From NCBI GenBank assembly GCA_012727955.1, contig JAAYGB010000014.1:20679-84678 (forward strand): 64,000 nucleotides of DNA, in the 5' to 3' direction. Position 1 is the stretch's first letter, and each line of letters opens with the position of its first letter. Position numbers and translations under genes: made by a program. The stretch is from Bacillota bacterium. Its GTDB lineage: Bacteria; Bacillota; Limnochordia; DTU087; JAAYGB01. Below the pieces are notes generated by a model. It was not told where the DNA came from. It did no database searches and saw only the letters and a program-made list of their open reading frames with translations. Of this stretch, positions 33,309 through 42,391 are shown piece after piece.

Positions 33309-35984
33309 GTGAAGATTCTGTCCAGTAGCACCTATACAGGTCCTAACATTCACAGCTACCGGAGGGTAATTGCCATCCATGTGGATTTGGAGGAGGCAAA
33401 GGACACCCCTACGACAGAGGTACCGGGTTTCACGGAACGTCTTCTCACAGTAGTCCCCGGATTGGCCAGTCATGAGTGTTCCCTGGGAGTGCCCGGCGGG
33501 TTTGTCCGGCGGATGCGGGAAGGTACATATATGGCCCATGTGATGGAGCATCTGGCCCTGGAACTGCAGGCGGCGGTGGGCTGCCAGGTCTCCTTTGGCC
33601 GGGCCCGGGAAATGGAGCAGTCGGGGCACTCCCTAGTGGTCTATGAATATGAAGTTCCCGAGGTGGGGGAGGCCGCGGGCCAGACTGCCCTGCAGCTGAT
33701 TAATCGGCTGCTGGCCGGTGAGGAACTGCCGCCCAGGGAGGAGATTCTTGAGCCTTTGCGGCAGCTTAAGGCCCAGTATGGCCTAGGGGCAACCACGGCA
33801 GCCATCGTGGAGGCTGCGCTGGCTCGGGGAATTCCTGTGATTCGCATCGGTGATTGCTCCTTGATTCAGTTGGGTTGGGGGGCCAAGCAAAAGCGAATTC
33901 AAGCCAGCACCACCAGCTCTACTTCCTGTATCAGTGTGGATATCGCCTGCGACAAGTGCCTGACGAAACAGTTTCTCGAAGAGATTGGAATTCCCACCCC
34001 CAAGGCTAGACTGGTGGAGAGTTTAGAAGGGGCCCTCAAGGCTGCGGAGGAGATTGAGGGGCCGGTGGTGGTCAAACCGGCTTCCGGCAACCACGGAAAT
34101 GGAATCACCGTGGGAGTGCGGTCCAAGGAAGAGCTGCAGCAGGCCTATGCCTTGGCCGCGGAGCTGGACGGCACTGTTCTCATCGAAGAGCAAGTCTTTG
34201 GCGATGACTATCGCCTGCTGGTGGTGGGAGAAGAAGTGGTGGCTGCCGCCCTGAGAAAGCCGGCAGCGGTTACCGGCGATGGAACCAGTACCATCGCCCA
34301 ACTGGTTGCCGCGACCAATCAAGATCCCCGGCGGGGAGATGGTCACGCCACACCCCTGACGAAACTGGCCCTAGATCCTGTGTCTCTGGCGGTCTTGGCC
34401 GAGGCAGGCTATACTCCAGGCAGTGTCCCGGCTAAGGGGGAAGTGGTGGTACTGCGGCGCACCGCGAACCTCAGTACCGGTGGAACTTCCCTGGATGTCA
34501 CCGATGAGGTTCACCCAGAGAACAAGGCCATGGCCCTTCGGGCAGTGCGCACCATCGGACTGGATATCGCCGGGGTGGACCTGGTTTGTAAAGACATCAC
34601 AGCACCCTTAGCAGAGGCTGGGGCCTATATCATTGAGATTAACGCCTCGCCGGGCCTGCGGATGCATCTTTACCCCGAGGAAGGGCAACCCCGGGACGTG
34701 GCCGGGTTAATTGTCAATCACCTCTTTCCCCTGGGAGACAATGGGAGACTCCCTTTGATCGCAGTCACAGGCACCACCGGCAAGACCACGGTTACCCGCC
34801 TGATTCGCCATATTATCTCCCTTACTGGAGAGACAGTGGGGATGACCACTACCGATGGGATCATAATCGGGGAGGAGTTGATTTGCTCCGGTGACACCAC
34901 CGGGCCCTGGAGTACCGGTGTGATCCTCAAGGACCCCAGGGTACAGGCCGCGGTGGTGGAAGTGGCCCGAGGAGGGATCCTTCGCTCCGGCCTAGGCTAT
35001 GACTACAGCGATATCGCGGTGATCACCAATATCAGTGCCGATCATCTCGGTCAGGATGGAATTGACACCCTAGAGGACCTCGCCTATGTTAAAAGCTTAG
35101 TCGGTGAGTGTGTGAAACCTGGGGGGTATCTGGTGCTCAACGGCGATGATCCCAGGGTGCGAGCTATGGCGGATCACTCCGACGGAAAGCCCATTTTCTT
35201 TACCATGAGCCAAAGCGATGCCGCCATTCGCCGGCTGGGAGCCCAGGGTCATTTGGTGGTGGCCTGTAAAGAGGGTCGGATCGTGGTGTGGGCCGGGAAA
35301 AAGGAGACCATTATTGCCTCGGTGGACACCATCCCCATCACCCTGCAGGGAAGGGCCCGGCATAACGTGGCCAACGTCTTGGCTGCGGTGGGGGCGGCTC
35401 TGGGAGCAGGAGTGCCCGTGGAACTGATTAAGCGGGGCCTAGAGACCTTTGCTGCCTCGGCAGAGATGAACCAAGGACGGATGAACCTCACGGAGATTAA
35501 CGGAGTCAACATCCTTATCGACTACGGTCACAACCCCGCGGGGTATCAGGCAGCGCTGGAAACCGCTCAGCAGCTGACCGCCGGGCGGATCATCGGTGTA
35601 ATTGGAGCCCCGGGAGATCGCCCCGATGCCCTGCTGCAGGAGGTGGGGCATATTGCCGGGCGGTATCTGGACTTTGCGATCATCAAAGAAGATCGGGACC
35701 TGCGGGGCCGGCACCAGGGAGAAGTAGCGGGGATTCTTCAGTCGGCAGTGAGTAAAACTCTATCCCTTGGCAATACTTCGATTGTTCTCGATGAGGAGGA
35801 GGCCATTGTGGAAGCCGTCCGCAGGGCAGATCCCGGCGATTTGGTTGTCGTCTTCTACGAGGATTGGCAGGCCGTCACCAGGGCCCTTAACACTCTAGAG
35901 CAGACGGCAGAACCCTCCGGGGCTCCGATGCCAGCGGAATTGGTCTCCGGTGCCCTGTCCCATCGCCCCCAACCCATGGTATAG
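33309..35984 (+). CDS. cphA: Cyanophycin synthetase
   Basis: An 891-residue enzyme that builds cyanophycin by adding Asp and then Arg with ATP. It has an N-terminal domain (1 to about 160), an ATP-grasp domain (about 215-480, GPVVVKPASGNHGNGITVG and IIEINASPGLRMHLYPEEG) and a Mur-ligase-like domain with P-loop G488-TTGKTT494 (VTGTTGKTTVTRLI), NISADHLGQDGIDTLEDLA and DYGHNPAGY. Length is normal. GTG start with gaggagg; a small CGGCTG/CAGCCG hairpin (33272-33292) abuts that ribosome site and might modulate translation. With cphB it forms a nitrogen and carbon storage module, which is uncommon in spore formers. Confidence 0.96.
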   Translation: MKILSSSTYTGPNIHSYRRVIAIHVDLEEAKDTPTTEVPGFTERLLTVVPGLASHECSLGVPGGFVRRMREGTYMAHVMEHLALELQAAVGCQVSFGRAREMEQSGHSLVVYEYEVPEVGEAAGQTALQLINRLLAGEELPPREEILEPLRQLKAQYGLGATTAAIVEAALARGIPVIRIGDCSLIQLGWGAKQKRIQASTTSSTSCISVDIACDKCLTKQFLEEIGIPTPKARLVESLEGALKAAEEIEGPVVVKPASGNHGNGITVGVRSKEELQQAYALAAELDGTVLIEEQVFGDDYRLLVVGEEVVAAALRKPAAVTGDGTSTIAQLVAATNQDPRRGDGHATPLTKLALDPVSLAVLAEAGYTPGSVPAKGEVVVLRRTANLSTGGTSLDVTDEVHPENKAMALRAVRTIGLDIAGVDLVCKDITAPLAEAGAYIIEINASPGLRMHLYPEEGQPRDVAGLIVNHLFPLGDNGRLPLIAVTGTTGKTTVTRLIRHIISLTGETVGMTTTDGIIIGEELICSGDTTGPWSTGVILKDPRVQAAVVEVARGGILRSGLGYDYSDIAVITNISADHLGQDGIDTLEDLAYVKSLVGECVKPGGYLVLNGDDPRVRAMADHSDGKPIFFTMSQSDAAIRRLGAQGHLVVACKEGRIVVWAGKKETIIASVDTIPITLQGRARHNVANVLAAVGAALGAGVPVELIKRGLETFAASAEMNQGRMNLTEINGVNILIDYGHNPAGYQAALETAQQLTAGRIIGVIGAPGDRPDALLQEVGHIAGRYLDFAIIKEDRDLRGRHQGEVAGILQSAVSKTLSLGNTSIVLDEEEAIVEAVRRADPGDLVVVFYEDWQAVTRALNTLEQTAEPSGAPMPAELVSGALSHRPQPMV

Positions 35985-36076
35985 TGATGTAAGGATGGTA
36001 AAAAAGGGATCCCATCCTCCAGGAAGAAGTTATAGTCCTTATGTTGCTCGTCACCATTGTAGGGGGTAAAAGGGAA

Positions 36077-37045
36077 ATGATCCGGGCTGCGGGATATGCT
36101 AAAATTAATCTATATCTAGAGGTTGTGGGGCTTTTGCCCGATGGCTATCATCGGCTGGAGTCGGTGATGCAGACCTTAGCCCTACACGATCTGGTGACCG
36201 TCGCCCCAGCGAAGGAGCTTAGTTTGGAGTGGAATTGGGCTGACCCAATCACTCAGGGAGCCACTTGGGCGGTGGGACCAGCCATGGATGATCTGGCGGT
36301 GGAGATTCCCACCGATGCTCGGAATTTGGCCTGGAAGGCCGCGGAGGCTCTGCGGGAATTTGCCGGGGTGAGTGCCGGGGCGCGAATTTCGATTAGCAAG
36401 GCCATTCCCGCGGCGGCAGGTTTGGCCGGCGGCAGCGCCGATGCCGCGGCGACTTTAGTGGCCTTGAATCAGCTGTGGCAGCTCCAGCTGCCCTTTTCCC
36501 AGCTGCTGGAGCTGGGGGCCACCCTAGGCGCCGATGTCCCCTTCTGTCTGGCTGGGGGCTGTCAGCTTTGCACCCATCGAGGCGATCAGTTATCACCCCT
36601 TTCTGTTACCCCTGATTGGTATGTTTTGCTGCTCAAACCGCCACTGACCTTGGCCACCAAGGCAGTGTATCAAACCCTAGATCAGATGTCCGAGACCCAA
36701 GGAGAGCTGCGGTCCGTAGAGCCGATGGTGGAGGCCTTGGCGCAAAGAAATCTGACCCAGACGGGGCAGACGGTGTTCAACCGGTTGGAGGCGGCTAGCT
36801 TTGCCCTGGCCCCGACTCTGAAGCAGTGGAAGGGAAAGCTAGGGGAGGCGGCCCGTCAGGCTGTGGAAGGAGAGGACTTTGCCCTGTTGATGTCCGGCAG
36901 TGGTCCAACCCTCTTTGCTCTTTTTCCCAACCAGGCACAGGCCCACAGGGCAGCAAGGTTGTTGGAGCCGGAGCTTGTCGGTGAACTGGCCGGCGGGCAG
37001 ATCCTGGTCACCGGCCTTGGCCGTCGGGGGGCTGGGATCCTCTAG
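36077..37045 (+). CDS. ispE: 4-diphosphocytidyl-2-C-methyl-D-erythritol kinase
   Basis: A 322-residue GHMP kinase of the MEP isoprenoid pathway. The N-terminus AAGYAKINLYLEVVGLLPDGYH and the ATP loop PAAAGLAGGSADAAATLVAL are diagnostic, with the third GHMP motif at LLMSGSGPTLFALFP. It is slightly longer than usual, with an insertion near residues 55-80. ATG 36077 is chosen: aggggg lies 10 bases upstream and homologues begin here; the in-frame ATG at 36041 is too far. Position matches B. subtilis, where ispE precedes purR. Confidence 0.95.
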   Translation: MIRAAGYAKINLYLEVVGLLPDGYHRLESVMQTLALHDLVTVAPAKELSLEWNWADPITQGATWAVGPAMDDLAVEIPTDARNLAWKAAEALREFAGVSAGARISISKAIPAAAGLAGGSADAAATLVALNQLWQLQLPFSQLLELGATLGADVPFCLAGGCQLCTHRGDQLSPLSVTPDWYVLLLKPPLTLATKAVYQTLDQMSETQGELRSVEPMVEALAQRNLTQTGQTVFNRLEAASFALAPTLKQWKGKLGEAARQAVEGEDFALLMSGSGPTLFALFPNQAQAHRAARLLEPELVGELAGGQILVTGLGRRGAGIL

Positions 37046-37098
37046 GGAGAGGTTTTGGGTAGGTGATGGCCGGTATTAGTGACTGGAGGAGAATATCA

Positions 37099-37773
37099 GT
37101 GGGTAGACCCTTGGAACCGGTACGCTTAGATGAGTATAGACCATTGCGGGAGATTGTCTTTGATACCTTGCGACAAGCTATTATCAGCGGTGACTTAGCC
37201 CCTGGGGAAAGGTTAATGGAGGTCCAGTTGGCCGAGGAGCTAGGAGTATCCCGCACTCCAGTACGGGAGGCCATTCGGCAGCTGGAGCAAGAGGGATTGG
37301 TGGAGCTAGTTCCTCGCAAGGGAGCCTACGTCACCGATATCTCTATGAGTGATTTGGCCGATGTCTTCGAGATTCGTTACGCCCTGGAGGGACTAGCTGC
37401 CCGGCTGGCTGCCGAAAGGGCCACCGAGGAACAGATCCGGGAGCTGGAAGATCTGTTGGAGAAGATCGACGAGACAATAGAGGCCGGAGATTTCCGGCGG
37501 GTGGTGGAACTGGATACCCAGTTTCATGAGTTGTTGTACGCAGCCAGCGGTAATCAGCAGCTGCAGGGAATCTTAAGTCAGTTGCGAAAACAGGTTCATA
37601 GATTTCGGTTACAGTCTTTGGCAAAACCGGGGCGAATGGCAATCGCACTCAAAGAGCACCGTGCCATTGTCGACGCGGTGGCTCGTCGCGAGCTGCAAGC
37701 TGCCAAGGAGCGCTCCCAGGAGCATATCCAGAGTGCTGCCCAGGCCTATATGAAGGCCGGGGATTCTCGGTAG
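37099..37773 (+). CDS. GntR family (FadR subfamily) transcriptional regulator
   Basis: A 224-residue regulator. The N-terminal winged helix covers residues about 10-78 (LREIVFDTLRQAIISGDLAPGERL, LAEELGVSRTPVREAIRQLEQEGL) and the C-terminal helical FCD domain about 85-215 carries the metal-site pattern D...H...H (LDTQFHELLYAASGN, EHRAIVDAVARRE). The ligand is probably an organic acid but cannot be told. GTG 37099 follows ggaggag closely; the GTG/ATG at 37063-37066 have weaker sites. It occupies the place of purR downstream of ispE but belongs to a different family. Confidence 0.93.
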   Translation: MGRPLEPVRLDEYRPLREIVFDTLRQAIISGDLAPGERLMEVQLAEELGVSRTPVREAIRQLEQEGLVELVPRKGAYVTDISMSDLADVFEIRYALEGLAARLAAERATEEQIRELEDLLEKIDETIEAGDFRRVVELDTQFHELLYAASGNQQLQGILSQLRKQVHRFRLQSLAKPGRMAIALKEHRAIVDAVARRELQAAKERSQEHIQSAAQAYMKAGDSR

Positions 37774-37824
37774 CCACAACGAGGAGGCGTGGCCCCACAA
37801 TTTCAAAGAGAGGGCCGTGAGCAG

Positions 37825-38640
37825 ATGAAGGTAGATGCGATTGTCTTGGCCGGGGCGAGAAACGATGGCCCATTAAAAACCCGATCCGCGGCGGAATATG
37901 AGGCGCTGATTGCAGTCAATGGCCGTCCTTTGGTGGACTATGTGGTCCAGGCATTGCTGGATTGCGGCCAGATTGACCGGATCATCATCGTTGGACCAAA
38001 GTCTTTACAGAAGCTGTATCGGGATCCTAAGATCCGGGTCAAGCTCCATCGAGAATCGATGGTAGAGAATGTAAAGGTGGGACTCACGGAAGTTTCGCCG
38101 GAGGCCAAGGTGTTGTTAGTGACCGCGGATATTCCACTACTAACCGGGGAAGCCGTAACCGACTTTCTCCATCGGTGCCAAGCCCATGAGGCGGCAATTT
38201 ACTATCCCATCGTTCGGAAAGAGAGCAATGAAGCCGCCTATCCCAACGTGGAGCGCACATACCTGAAGTTAAAGGACGGAGTCTTCACCGGTGGCAATCT
38301 GGCTCTGTTGGAGCCCAAGGTGATCAGCCAGTGTTACCAACTGTTGGAGCGGGTCGTAGCCCTGCGTAAGCAGCCGGTGAAATTGGTGCGGATGTTGGGC
38401 CTTTCCTTTATCATTCGGTTAGCCTTTAATCGCTTGACGATAGCAGAGATTGAAAAGCGGGCAGAAAGAATTCTCGGGTTTACTGGAGTGGCGATTGAAT
38501 CCCCCTTCCCGCAAATTGGCGTCGACGTTGATAAACCCAGCGATTTGGATTTGGTGACAAGGATTTTAGCGACGGAGGGGAACCAGCAGGGCGAAGTTGC
38601 AGAGTCGGCGGGATGTGAGGCGAAAATTCAGGAAGCCTAA
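37825..38640 (+). CDS. MobA-like nucleotidyltransferase-fold protein
   Basis: A 271-residue protein with a glycosyltransferase-A-like nucleotidyltransferase fold: DAIVLAGARNDGPLK at the N-terminus, VNGRPLVDYVVQALLDCGQIDRIIIVG, LLVTADIPLLTGEAV (the metal-binding Asp) and IGVDVDKPSDLDLV at the C-terminus. It lacks the full GGxSxRMGxxK loop of MobA or GlmU, so the nucleotide is unknown. ATG 37825 has agaggg 10 bases upstream; GTG 37789 is too near its ggagg site. It sits between gntR and the tRNA-Gln gene, where B. subtilis has yabJ and spoVG. Confidence 0.75.
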   Translation: MKVDAIVLAGARNDGPLKTRSAAEYEALIAVNGRPLVDYVVQALLDCGQIDRIIIVGPKSLQKLYRDPKIRVKLHRESMVENVKVGLTEVSPEAKVLLVTADIPLLTGEAVTDFLHRCQAHEAAIYYPIVRKESNEAAYPNVERTYLKLKDGVFTGGNLALLEPKVISQCYQLLERVVALRKQPVKLVRMLGLSFIIRLAFNRLTIAEIEKRAERILGFTGVAIESPFPQIGVDVDKPSDLDLVTRILATEGNQQGEVAESAGCEAKIQEA

Positions 38641-38755
38641 AGCTCTATGACCACTACCTTGGCTTTTATTCCCAGTCTAGGCGGAGACTGCAGCGGAGAT
38701 ATTACTACTGCATGGCAACATTGCAGTTTTAGACTGCAGTACTTTGGCAGTATCT

Positions 38756-38827
38756 TGGGGTGTAGCCAAGGGGTAAGGCACAGGACTTTGACTCCTGCAT
38801 TCCCTGGTTCGAATCCAGGCACCCCAG
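38756..38827 (+). tRNA. tRNA-Gln (anticodon TTG)
   Basis: Acceptor TGGGGTG (38756-38762) pairs with CACCCCA (38820-38826). The anticodon stem CAGGA/TCCTG holds loop CTTTGAC, giving anticodon TTG; the T arm is CCTGG-TTCGAAT-CCAGG. Genomic CCA follows at 38828-38830. Confidence 0.97.
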
Positions 38828-38850
38828 CCAAGATTTGGGGGGTACTGGTC

Positions 38851-39090
38851 ATGACAGAAGGTAATCAACGGGTAGAATCCCGCCAGGCCAGTTTGCGCCG
38901 GGCTTTGTCTCAACTGGATCGTTATAAGCAGGAGATTGGCACCATTGGCTCCGTCGATGGGGTCCCCACCATGGATAACCGGCGGTGTGGGATGGTTGAT
39001 GGCGGAAGCGCCCGGGCCTGTATTGCCGCTGCCGAAGCGGAAATTGCCGCGGAAGAGAAGCAGCGGGAAGAGATCCTAAAGTCCCGGTAG
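38851..39090 (+). CDS. Small hypothetical protein downstream of tRNA-Gln
   Basis: A 79-residue protein I do not recognise. The first third is a charged helix (RQASLRRALSQLDRYKQEIG), the middle has SVDGVPTMDNRRCGMVDGG with one cysteine, and the end is an Ala/Glu helix (ARACIAAAEAEIAAEEKQRE). The ATG has a ggggg site 10 bases upstream, only 20 bases behind the tRNA end, so it may share its transcript. Terminator at 39126-39151. Coding character is good but identity is unknown. Confidence 0.6.
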   Translation: MTEGNQRVESRQASLRRALSQLDRYKQEIGTIGSVDGVPTMDNRRCGMVDGGSARACIAAAEAEIAAEEKQREEILKSR

Positions 39091-39125
39091 GGTGGCATTG
39101 ATGTATAGCAAACCGCGGTGAGGTA

Positions 39126-39151
39126 AAGCCTGCCAATAGGTGGGCTTTTTT
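39126..39151 (+). terminator. Rho-independent terminator before glmU
   Basis: AAGCCTGCC (39126-39134) pairs with GGTGGGCTT (39139-39147), with two G-U pairs, followed by TTTT. Confidence 0.8.
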
Positions 39152-39254
39152 CATTTTTCTTTTGCATTGGGAACAATACTTATAGGGAAGGACTTATGGC
39201 AGTCTTTGCCGAAGTGCTGAGCCGAAAGCACATCAAGGGAAGAAGGGATAGAAC

Positions 39255-40628
39255 ATGGAGAAGGCCGCAGTTGTCCTAGCTGCGGGTCACGGAACGCGGA
39301 TGCGTTCAAATAAGGCCAAGGTGCTCCACGAAATTTGGGGCAAGCCGATGATTGCCCACGTCGTTGAGACCTACTTGGCGGCCGGCATCGACCGGATCAT
39401 CGTAGTGGTGGGACATCAGGGGGCCGAAGTAGAAAAGTTTCTGCAAGATTACGCAGCGGTAGAAGTTGTCTGGCAACGGGAGCAGTTGGGAACGGGACAT
39501 GCGGTCATGCAGGCCCGGCAGGCCTTGGCCGATGGGTCTGGTCCGGTCTTGGTGGGTTACGGAGATTCTCCCTTGTATCGTCCCGAGACATTGGCAAAAC
39601 TCTTTGAGCAGCATGAAGCCGAGGGTGCAGCTTGTACCTGCCTGTCGGCTATTTATCGCGATCCCACGGGCTATGGTCGGATTGTTCGAGACGAAGAGGG
39701 GAATTTTGCCGCCATCGTTGAGGAAAAGGATGCCGACCCGGAACAGAAGAAGATCTGCGAGATTAATACCGGAGTCGGCGTCTACCAACGGGAAGCCCTC
39801 TTTGCCTGTCTGGAGGAAGTGAACAACGACAATGCCCAGGGAGAGTACTATCTGACCGATGTGCCGGCGATTTTGCGCCAGAAGGGTCAAAGGGTTGCCT
39901 TGGTGGTTTGCCCCGATCCCGAAGAAACTTTGGGGATCAATACAAAGGTGCAGCTGGCGGAAGCCGCGGCAGTAATGCGGACCCGGGTCTTAGAAGAGTT
40001 GATGCTGGCGGGAGTTTCTATCATTGATCCGGCAACAACCTATATTGACGCCGATGTCAAGATTGCACCGGATACGGTAATCTATCCCTTTACGATAATA
40101 CAAGGTAAGACCAGGATCGATGAATCCGCGATCATCGGTCCCCATACTCGCATTGTGGATTGTGAGATTGGTGCCGGAGCTGAGATTGTTCAATCTACTC
40201 TCCTGGAGTCCAAGGTGGGCCGAGAGACTACCGTTGGCCCCTATGCTTACCTGCGGCCCAACAGCGTGATTGGAGACCACGTTCGCATCGGTGACTTTGT
40301 TGAGATTAAGAACAGTAACGTTGCCGACTATGCCAAGATCCCCCATCTGAGCTACGTGGGAGATGCCGATGTAGGTGTCAACGCCAATGTGGGTGCCGGG
40401 ACCATTACCTGTAACTTTGATGGTGAAAGAAAACACAGGACTGTAATCGCGGACAATGCCTTTATCGGCAGTAACTCTAATTTGGTGGCACCGGTATCCA
40501 TTGGTGAAGGTGCCTATATTGCTGCCGGCTCCACGATCACCAAGGACGTGCCTGCCAAGGCTTTGGGTATTGGGCGATCGCGACAGTCGGTGCGAGAAGG
40601 CTGGGTAGAAAGTCGTAAGAAAAAATAA
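39255..40628 (+). CDS. glmU: Bifunctional GlmU: UDP-GlcNAc pyrophosphorylase / glucosamine-1-phosphate acetyltransferase
   Basis: A 457-residue enzyme making UDP-N-acetylglucosamine for wall synthesis. The N-terminal uridyltransferase domain shows VVLAAGHGTRMRSNKAKVLHE and LVGYGDSPLY; the C-terminal left-handed beta-helix (from about residue 250) shows hexapeptide repeats and VNVGAGTITCNFDG-like NANVGAGTITCNFDGERKHRT, the acetyltransferase site. Start ATG behind gaaggga. First of the glmU-prs-ctc-pth-mfd-spoVT series, as in B. subtilis. Confidence 0.97.
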   Translation: MEKAAVVLAAGHGTRMRSNKAKVLHEIWGKPMIAHVVETYLAAGIDRIIVVVGHQGAEVEKFLQDYAAVEVVWQREQLGTGHAVMQARQALADGSGPVLVGYGDSPLYRPETLAKLFEQHEAEGAACTCLSAIYRDPTGYGRIVRDEEGNFAAIVEEKDADPEQKKICEINTGVGVYQREALFACLEEVNNDNAQGEYYLTDVPAILRQKGQRVALVVCPDPEETLGINTKVQLAEAAAVMRTRVLEELMLAGVSIIDPATTYIDADVKIAPDTVIYPFTIIQGKTRIDESAIIGPHTRIVDCEIGAGAEIVQSTLLESKVGRETTVGPYAYLRPNSVIGDHVRIGDFVEIKNSNVADYAKIPHLSYVGDADVGVNANVGAGTITCNFDGERKHRTVIADNAFIGSNSNLVAPVSIGEGAYIAAGSTITKDVPAKALGIGRSRQSVREGWVESRKKK

Positions 40629-40677
40629 AGTTTACTTAAGTACTGACTGGATCATAATTGAATAGGAAGTGACACCC

Positions 40678-41628
40678 GTGTTAATTGAACAGAATCGGAG
40701 GTTAAAGATCTTTTCCGGAACAGCCAATCCGGAATTGGCCCGAGACATCGCCAAGTTTTTGGGGACTAGTTTAGGGGATTGCGAAGTTAAGCGCTTCAAA
40801 GACGGTGAGATCAGCGTCCGCATCAAGGAAACTGTCCGGGGTGCCCACGTTTTTATCGTGCAGCCCACCAGTAATCCCGCGGATACTAACTTAATGGAAC
40901 TGTTGATCATGATCGATGCCATGCGCCGGGCGTCGGCCCGGGAAGTGGCGGCGGTGGTTCCCTACTACGGATATGCCCGTCAGGATCGAAAGACCCAGCC
41001 TCGGGATCCCGTGACTGCCAAGCTGGTAGCCAACATGATCACCACCGCGGGAGCTGACCGGGTATTGACCATGGACCTGCATGCCGGTCAGATTCAGGGC
41101 TTCTTTGATATCCCCAGCGATAACCTTCGAGCGATGCCCATTCTAGCCGAATATTTCGCCGCCAAGAATTTCGAAGACGTGGTTGTTGTCTCCCCGGACG
41201 TTGGCGGAGTATCCCGGGCTCGAGAGTTTGCCAATCACCTAAGCTGTGGTCTGGCCATTGTGGACAAGAGACGTCCAGAGCCCAACGTGTCGGAAGTGAT
41301 GAACGTTATTGGTGACATCGAGGGCAAAGTGGCTATCCTGGTCGATGACATCATCGATACCGCCGGGACCATTGTCCAGGCCGCTGAAGCCTTGGCCCAG
41401 CGGGGAGCCAAGGCCGTTTATGCCTGCTGTTCCCACCCAGTATTGTCGCCGCCGGCGGTGGAGCGGATCGCTAACTCCTGCTTGACGGAAGTGGTTGTCA
41501 CCAACAGCATTCAGCTGCCCGAGGAGAAGCAAATTGACAAGATTAAAGTCCTGTCGGTAGCTCCCTTGTTTAGTGAAGCCATCCGACGGATTTACGAAGA
41601 GCTATCGGTGAGCAAGCTCTTTGATTAG
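40678..41628 (+). CDS. prs: Ribose-phosphate pyrophosphokinase
   Basis: A 316-residue PRPP synthetase that transfers pyrophosphate from ATP to ribose 5-phosphate. It shows [20 protein letters not shown], the flexible loop [32 protein letters not shown] and the ribose phosphate loop [14 protein letters not shown] 40678 is 10 bases from aggaa; GTG 40669 would be almost on top of it. It feeds purine, pyrimidine, His and Trp synthesis. Confidence 0.97.
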   Translation: MLIEQNRRLKIFSGTANPELARDIAKFLGTSLGDCEVKRFKDGEISVRIKETVRGAHVFIVQPTSNPADTNLMELLIMIDAMRRASAREVAAVVPYYGYARQDRKTQPRDPVTAKLVANMITTAGADRVLTMDLHAGQIQGFFDIPSDNLRAMPILAEYFAAKNFEDVVVVSPDVGGVSRAREFANHLSCGLAIVDKRRPEPNVSEVMNVIGDIEGKVAILVDDIIDTAGTIVQAAEALAQRGAKAVYACCSHPVLSPPAVERIANSCLTEVVVTNSIQLPEEKQIDKIKVLSVAPLFSEAIRRIYEELSVSKLFD

Positions 41629-41672
41629 CTGCCGGCGTTTCCCCCTTTGTGACGGTGCGAAGGAGCGGGAAA

Positions 41673-41702
41673 TTGGCTATTTATCCAAATAAGTGATATA
41701 CT
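41673..41702 (+). promoter_or_regulatory. Possible sigma-A promoter for rplY
   Basis: TTGGCT (41673-41678), 18-base spacer and TATACT (41697-41702). The -35 matches 4 of 6 and the -10 matches 5 of 6 positions. It would start transcription about 50 bases before the rplY start. Confidence 0.45.
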
Positions 41703-41757
41703 TCAATTTATGGCGAGTGACCAAGCCGAAAGTTCTAACTGTAAAGGGGGTTCGCTT

Positions 41758-42384
41758 ATGGCTAATATCACGTTAGCAGTGGAGCGAAGGGAAGACTTAG
41801 GTAAGGGTGCAGCTCGCAAGTTGCGCCGTTCTGGTTACATTCCTGGTGTTGTCTATGGTCCGGGTAAGGACACGGTGGCTGTACAAACCCCGACCAGGGA
41901 GTTTGTCCGTGTGTACCAAGAAGCAGGACATACTAACCTGGTTGATCTGGATTTCTCCGGGGAAACTAAGACCGTGTTGATCAAGCTTGTGGATCGGGAC
42001 CCAGTGAGAGACGATCTGGTCCATGTAGATTTCCACGAAGTACGCCTGGACGAGGTAATTGCCACTGTGGTTCCCGTGGTCATCACCGGCGAAGATGCCC
42101 GGGCCAGCGACGGCGGAATTGTTACCCAAGTTCTCTTTGAACTTGAGGTCAAGTCCTTGCCCACCAACATTCCGGAGTCCATCCCGGTAGACGTTTCCGG
42201 CCTGACCGTTGGGGATGCCATTTCCGTTGGCGATTTGACGCTGCCGGAAGGTGTGGAAACCGATGTCGATCCAGCGGAGGCTGTAGTCTCTGTGGTTCTG
42301 CCTGCTGCTGAGCCTGCAGAGGACGAGGATGAGGCCACGGAACCGGAGCTAGTCGGTGAAGAGGACGGCGGGGACGAGGAGTAG
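41758..42384 (+). CDS. rplY: Ribosomal protein bL25, CTC form
   Basis: A 208-residue general stress form of bL25 (Ctc): N-terminal 5S rRNA-binding domain (LGKGAARKLRRSGYIPGVVYG) and C-terminal beta domain, ending in a strongly acidic tail (AEPAEDEDEATEPELVGEED). ATG 41758 has aaggggg 7 bases before it; the in-frame ATG at 41710 lies far upstream of this site. It is followed by pth 7 bases later, the same pair as in B. subtilis (ctc-spoVC). Confidence 0.96.
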   Translation: MANITLAVERREDLGKGAARKLRRSGYIPGVVYGPGKDTVAVQTPTREFVRVYQEAGHTNLVDLDFSGETKTVLIKLVDRDPVRDDLVHVDFHEVRLDEVIATVVPVVITGEDARASDGGIVTQVLFELEVKSLPTNIPESIPVDVSGLTVGDAISVGDLTLPEGVETDVDPAEAVVSVVLPAAEPAEDEDEATEPELVGEEDGGDEE

Positions 42385-42391
42385 TTGAGTC

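Noticed and set aside
37825..38640. Assignment as IspD, MobA or GlmU
   Set aside because: The fold fits, but the activating loop differs from each of these families, and a full glmU is present nearby.
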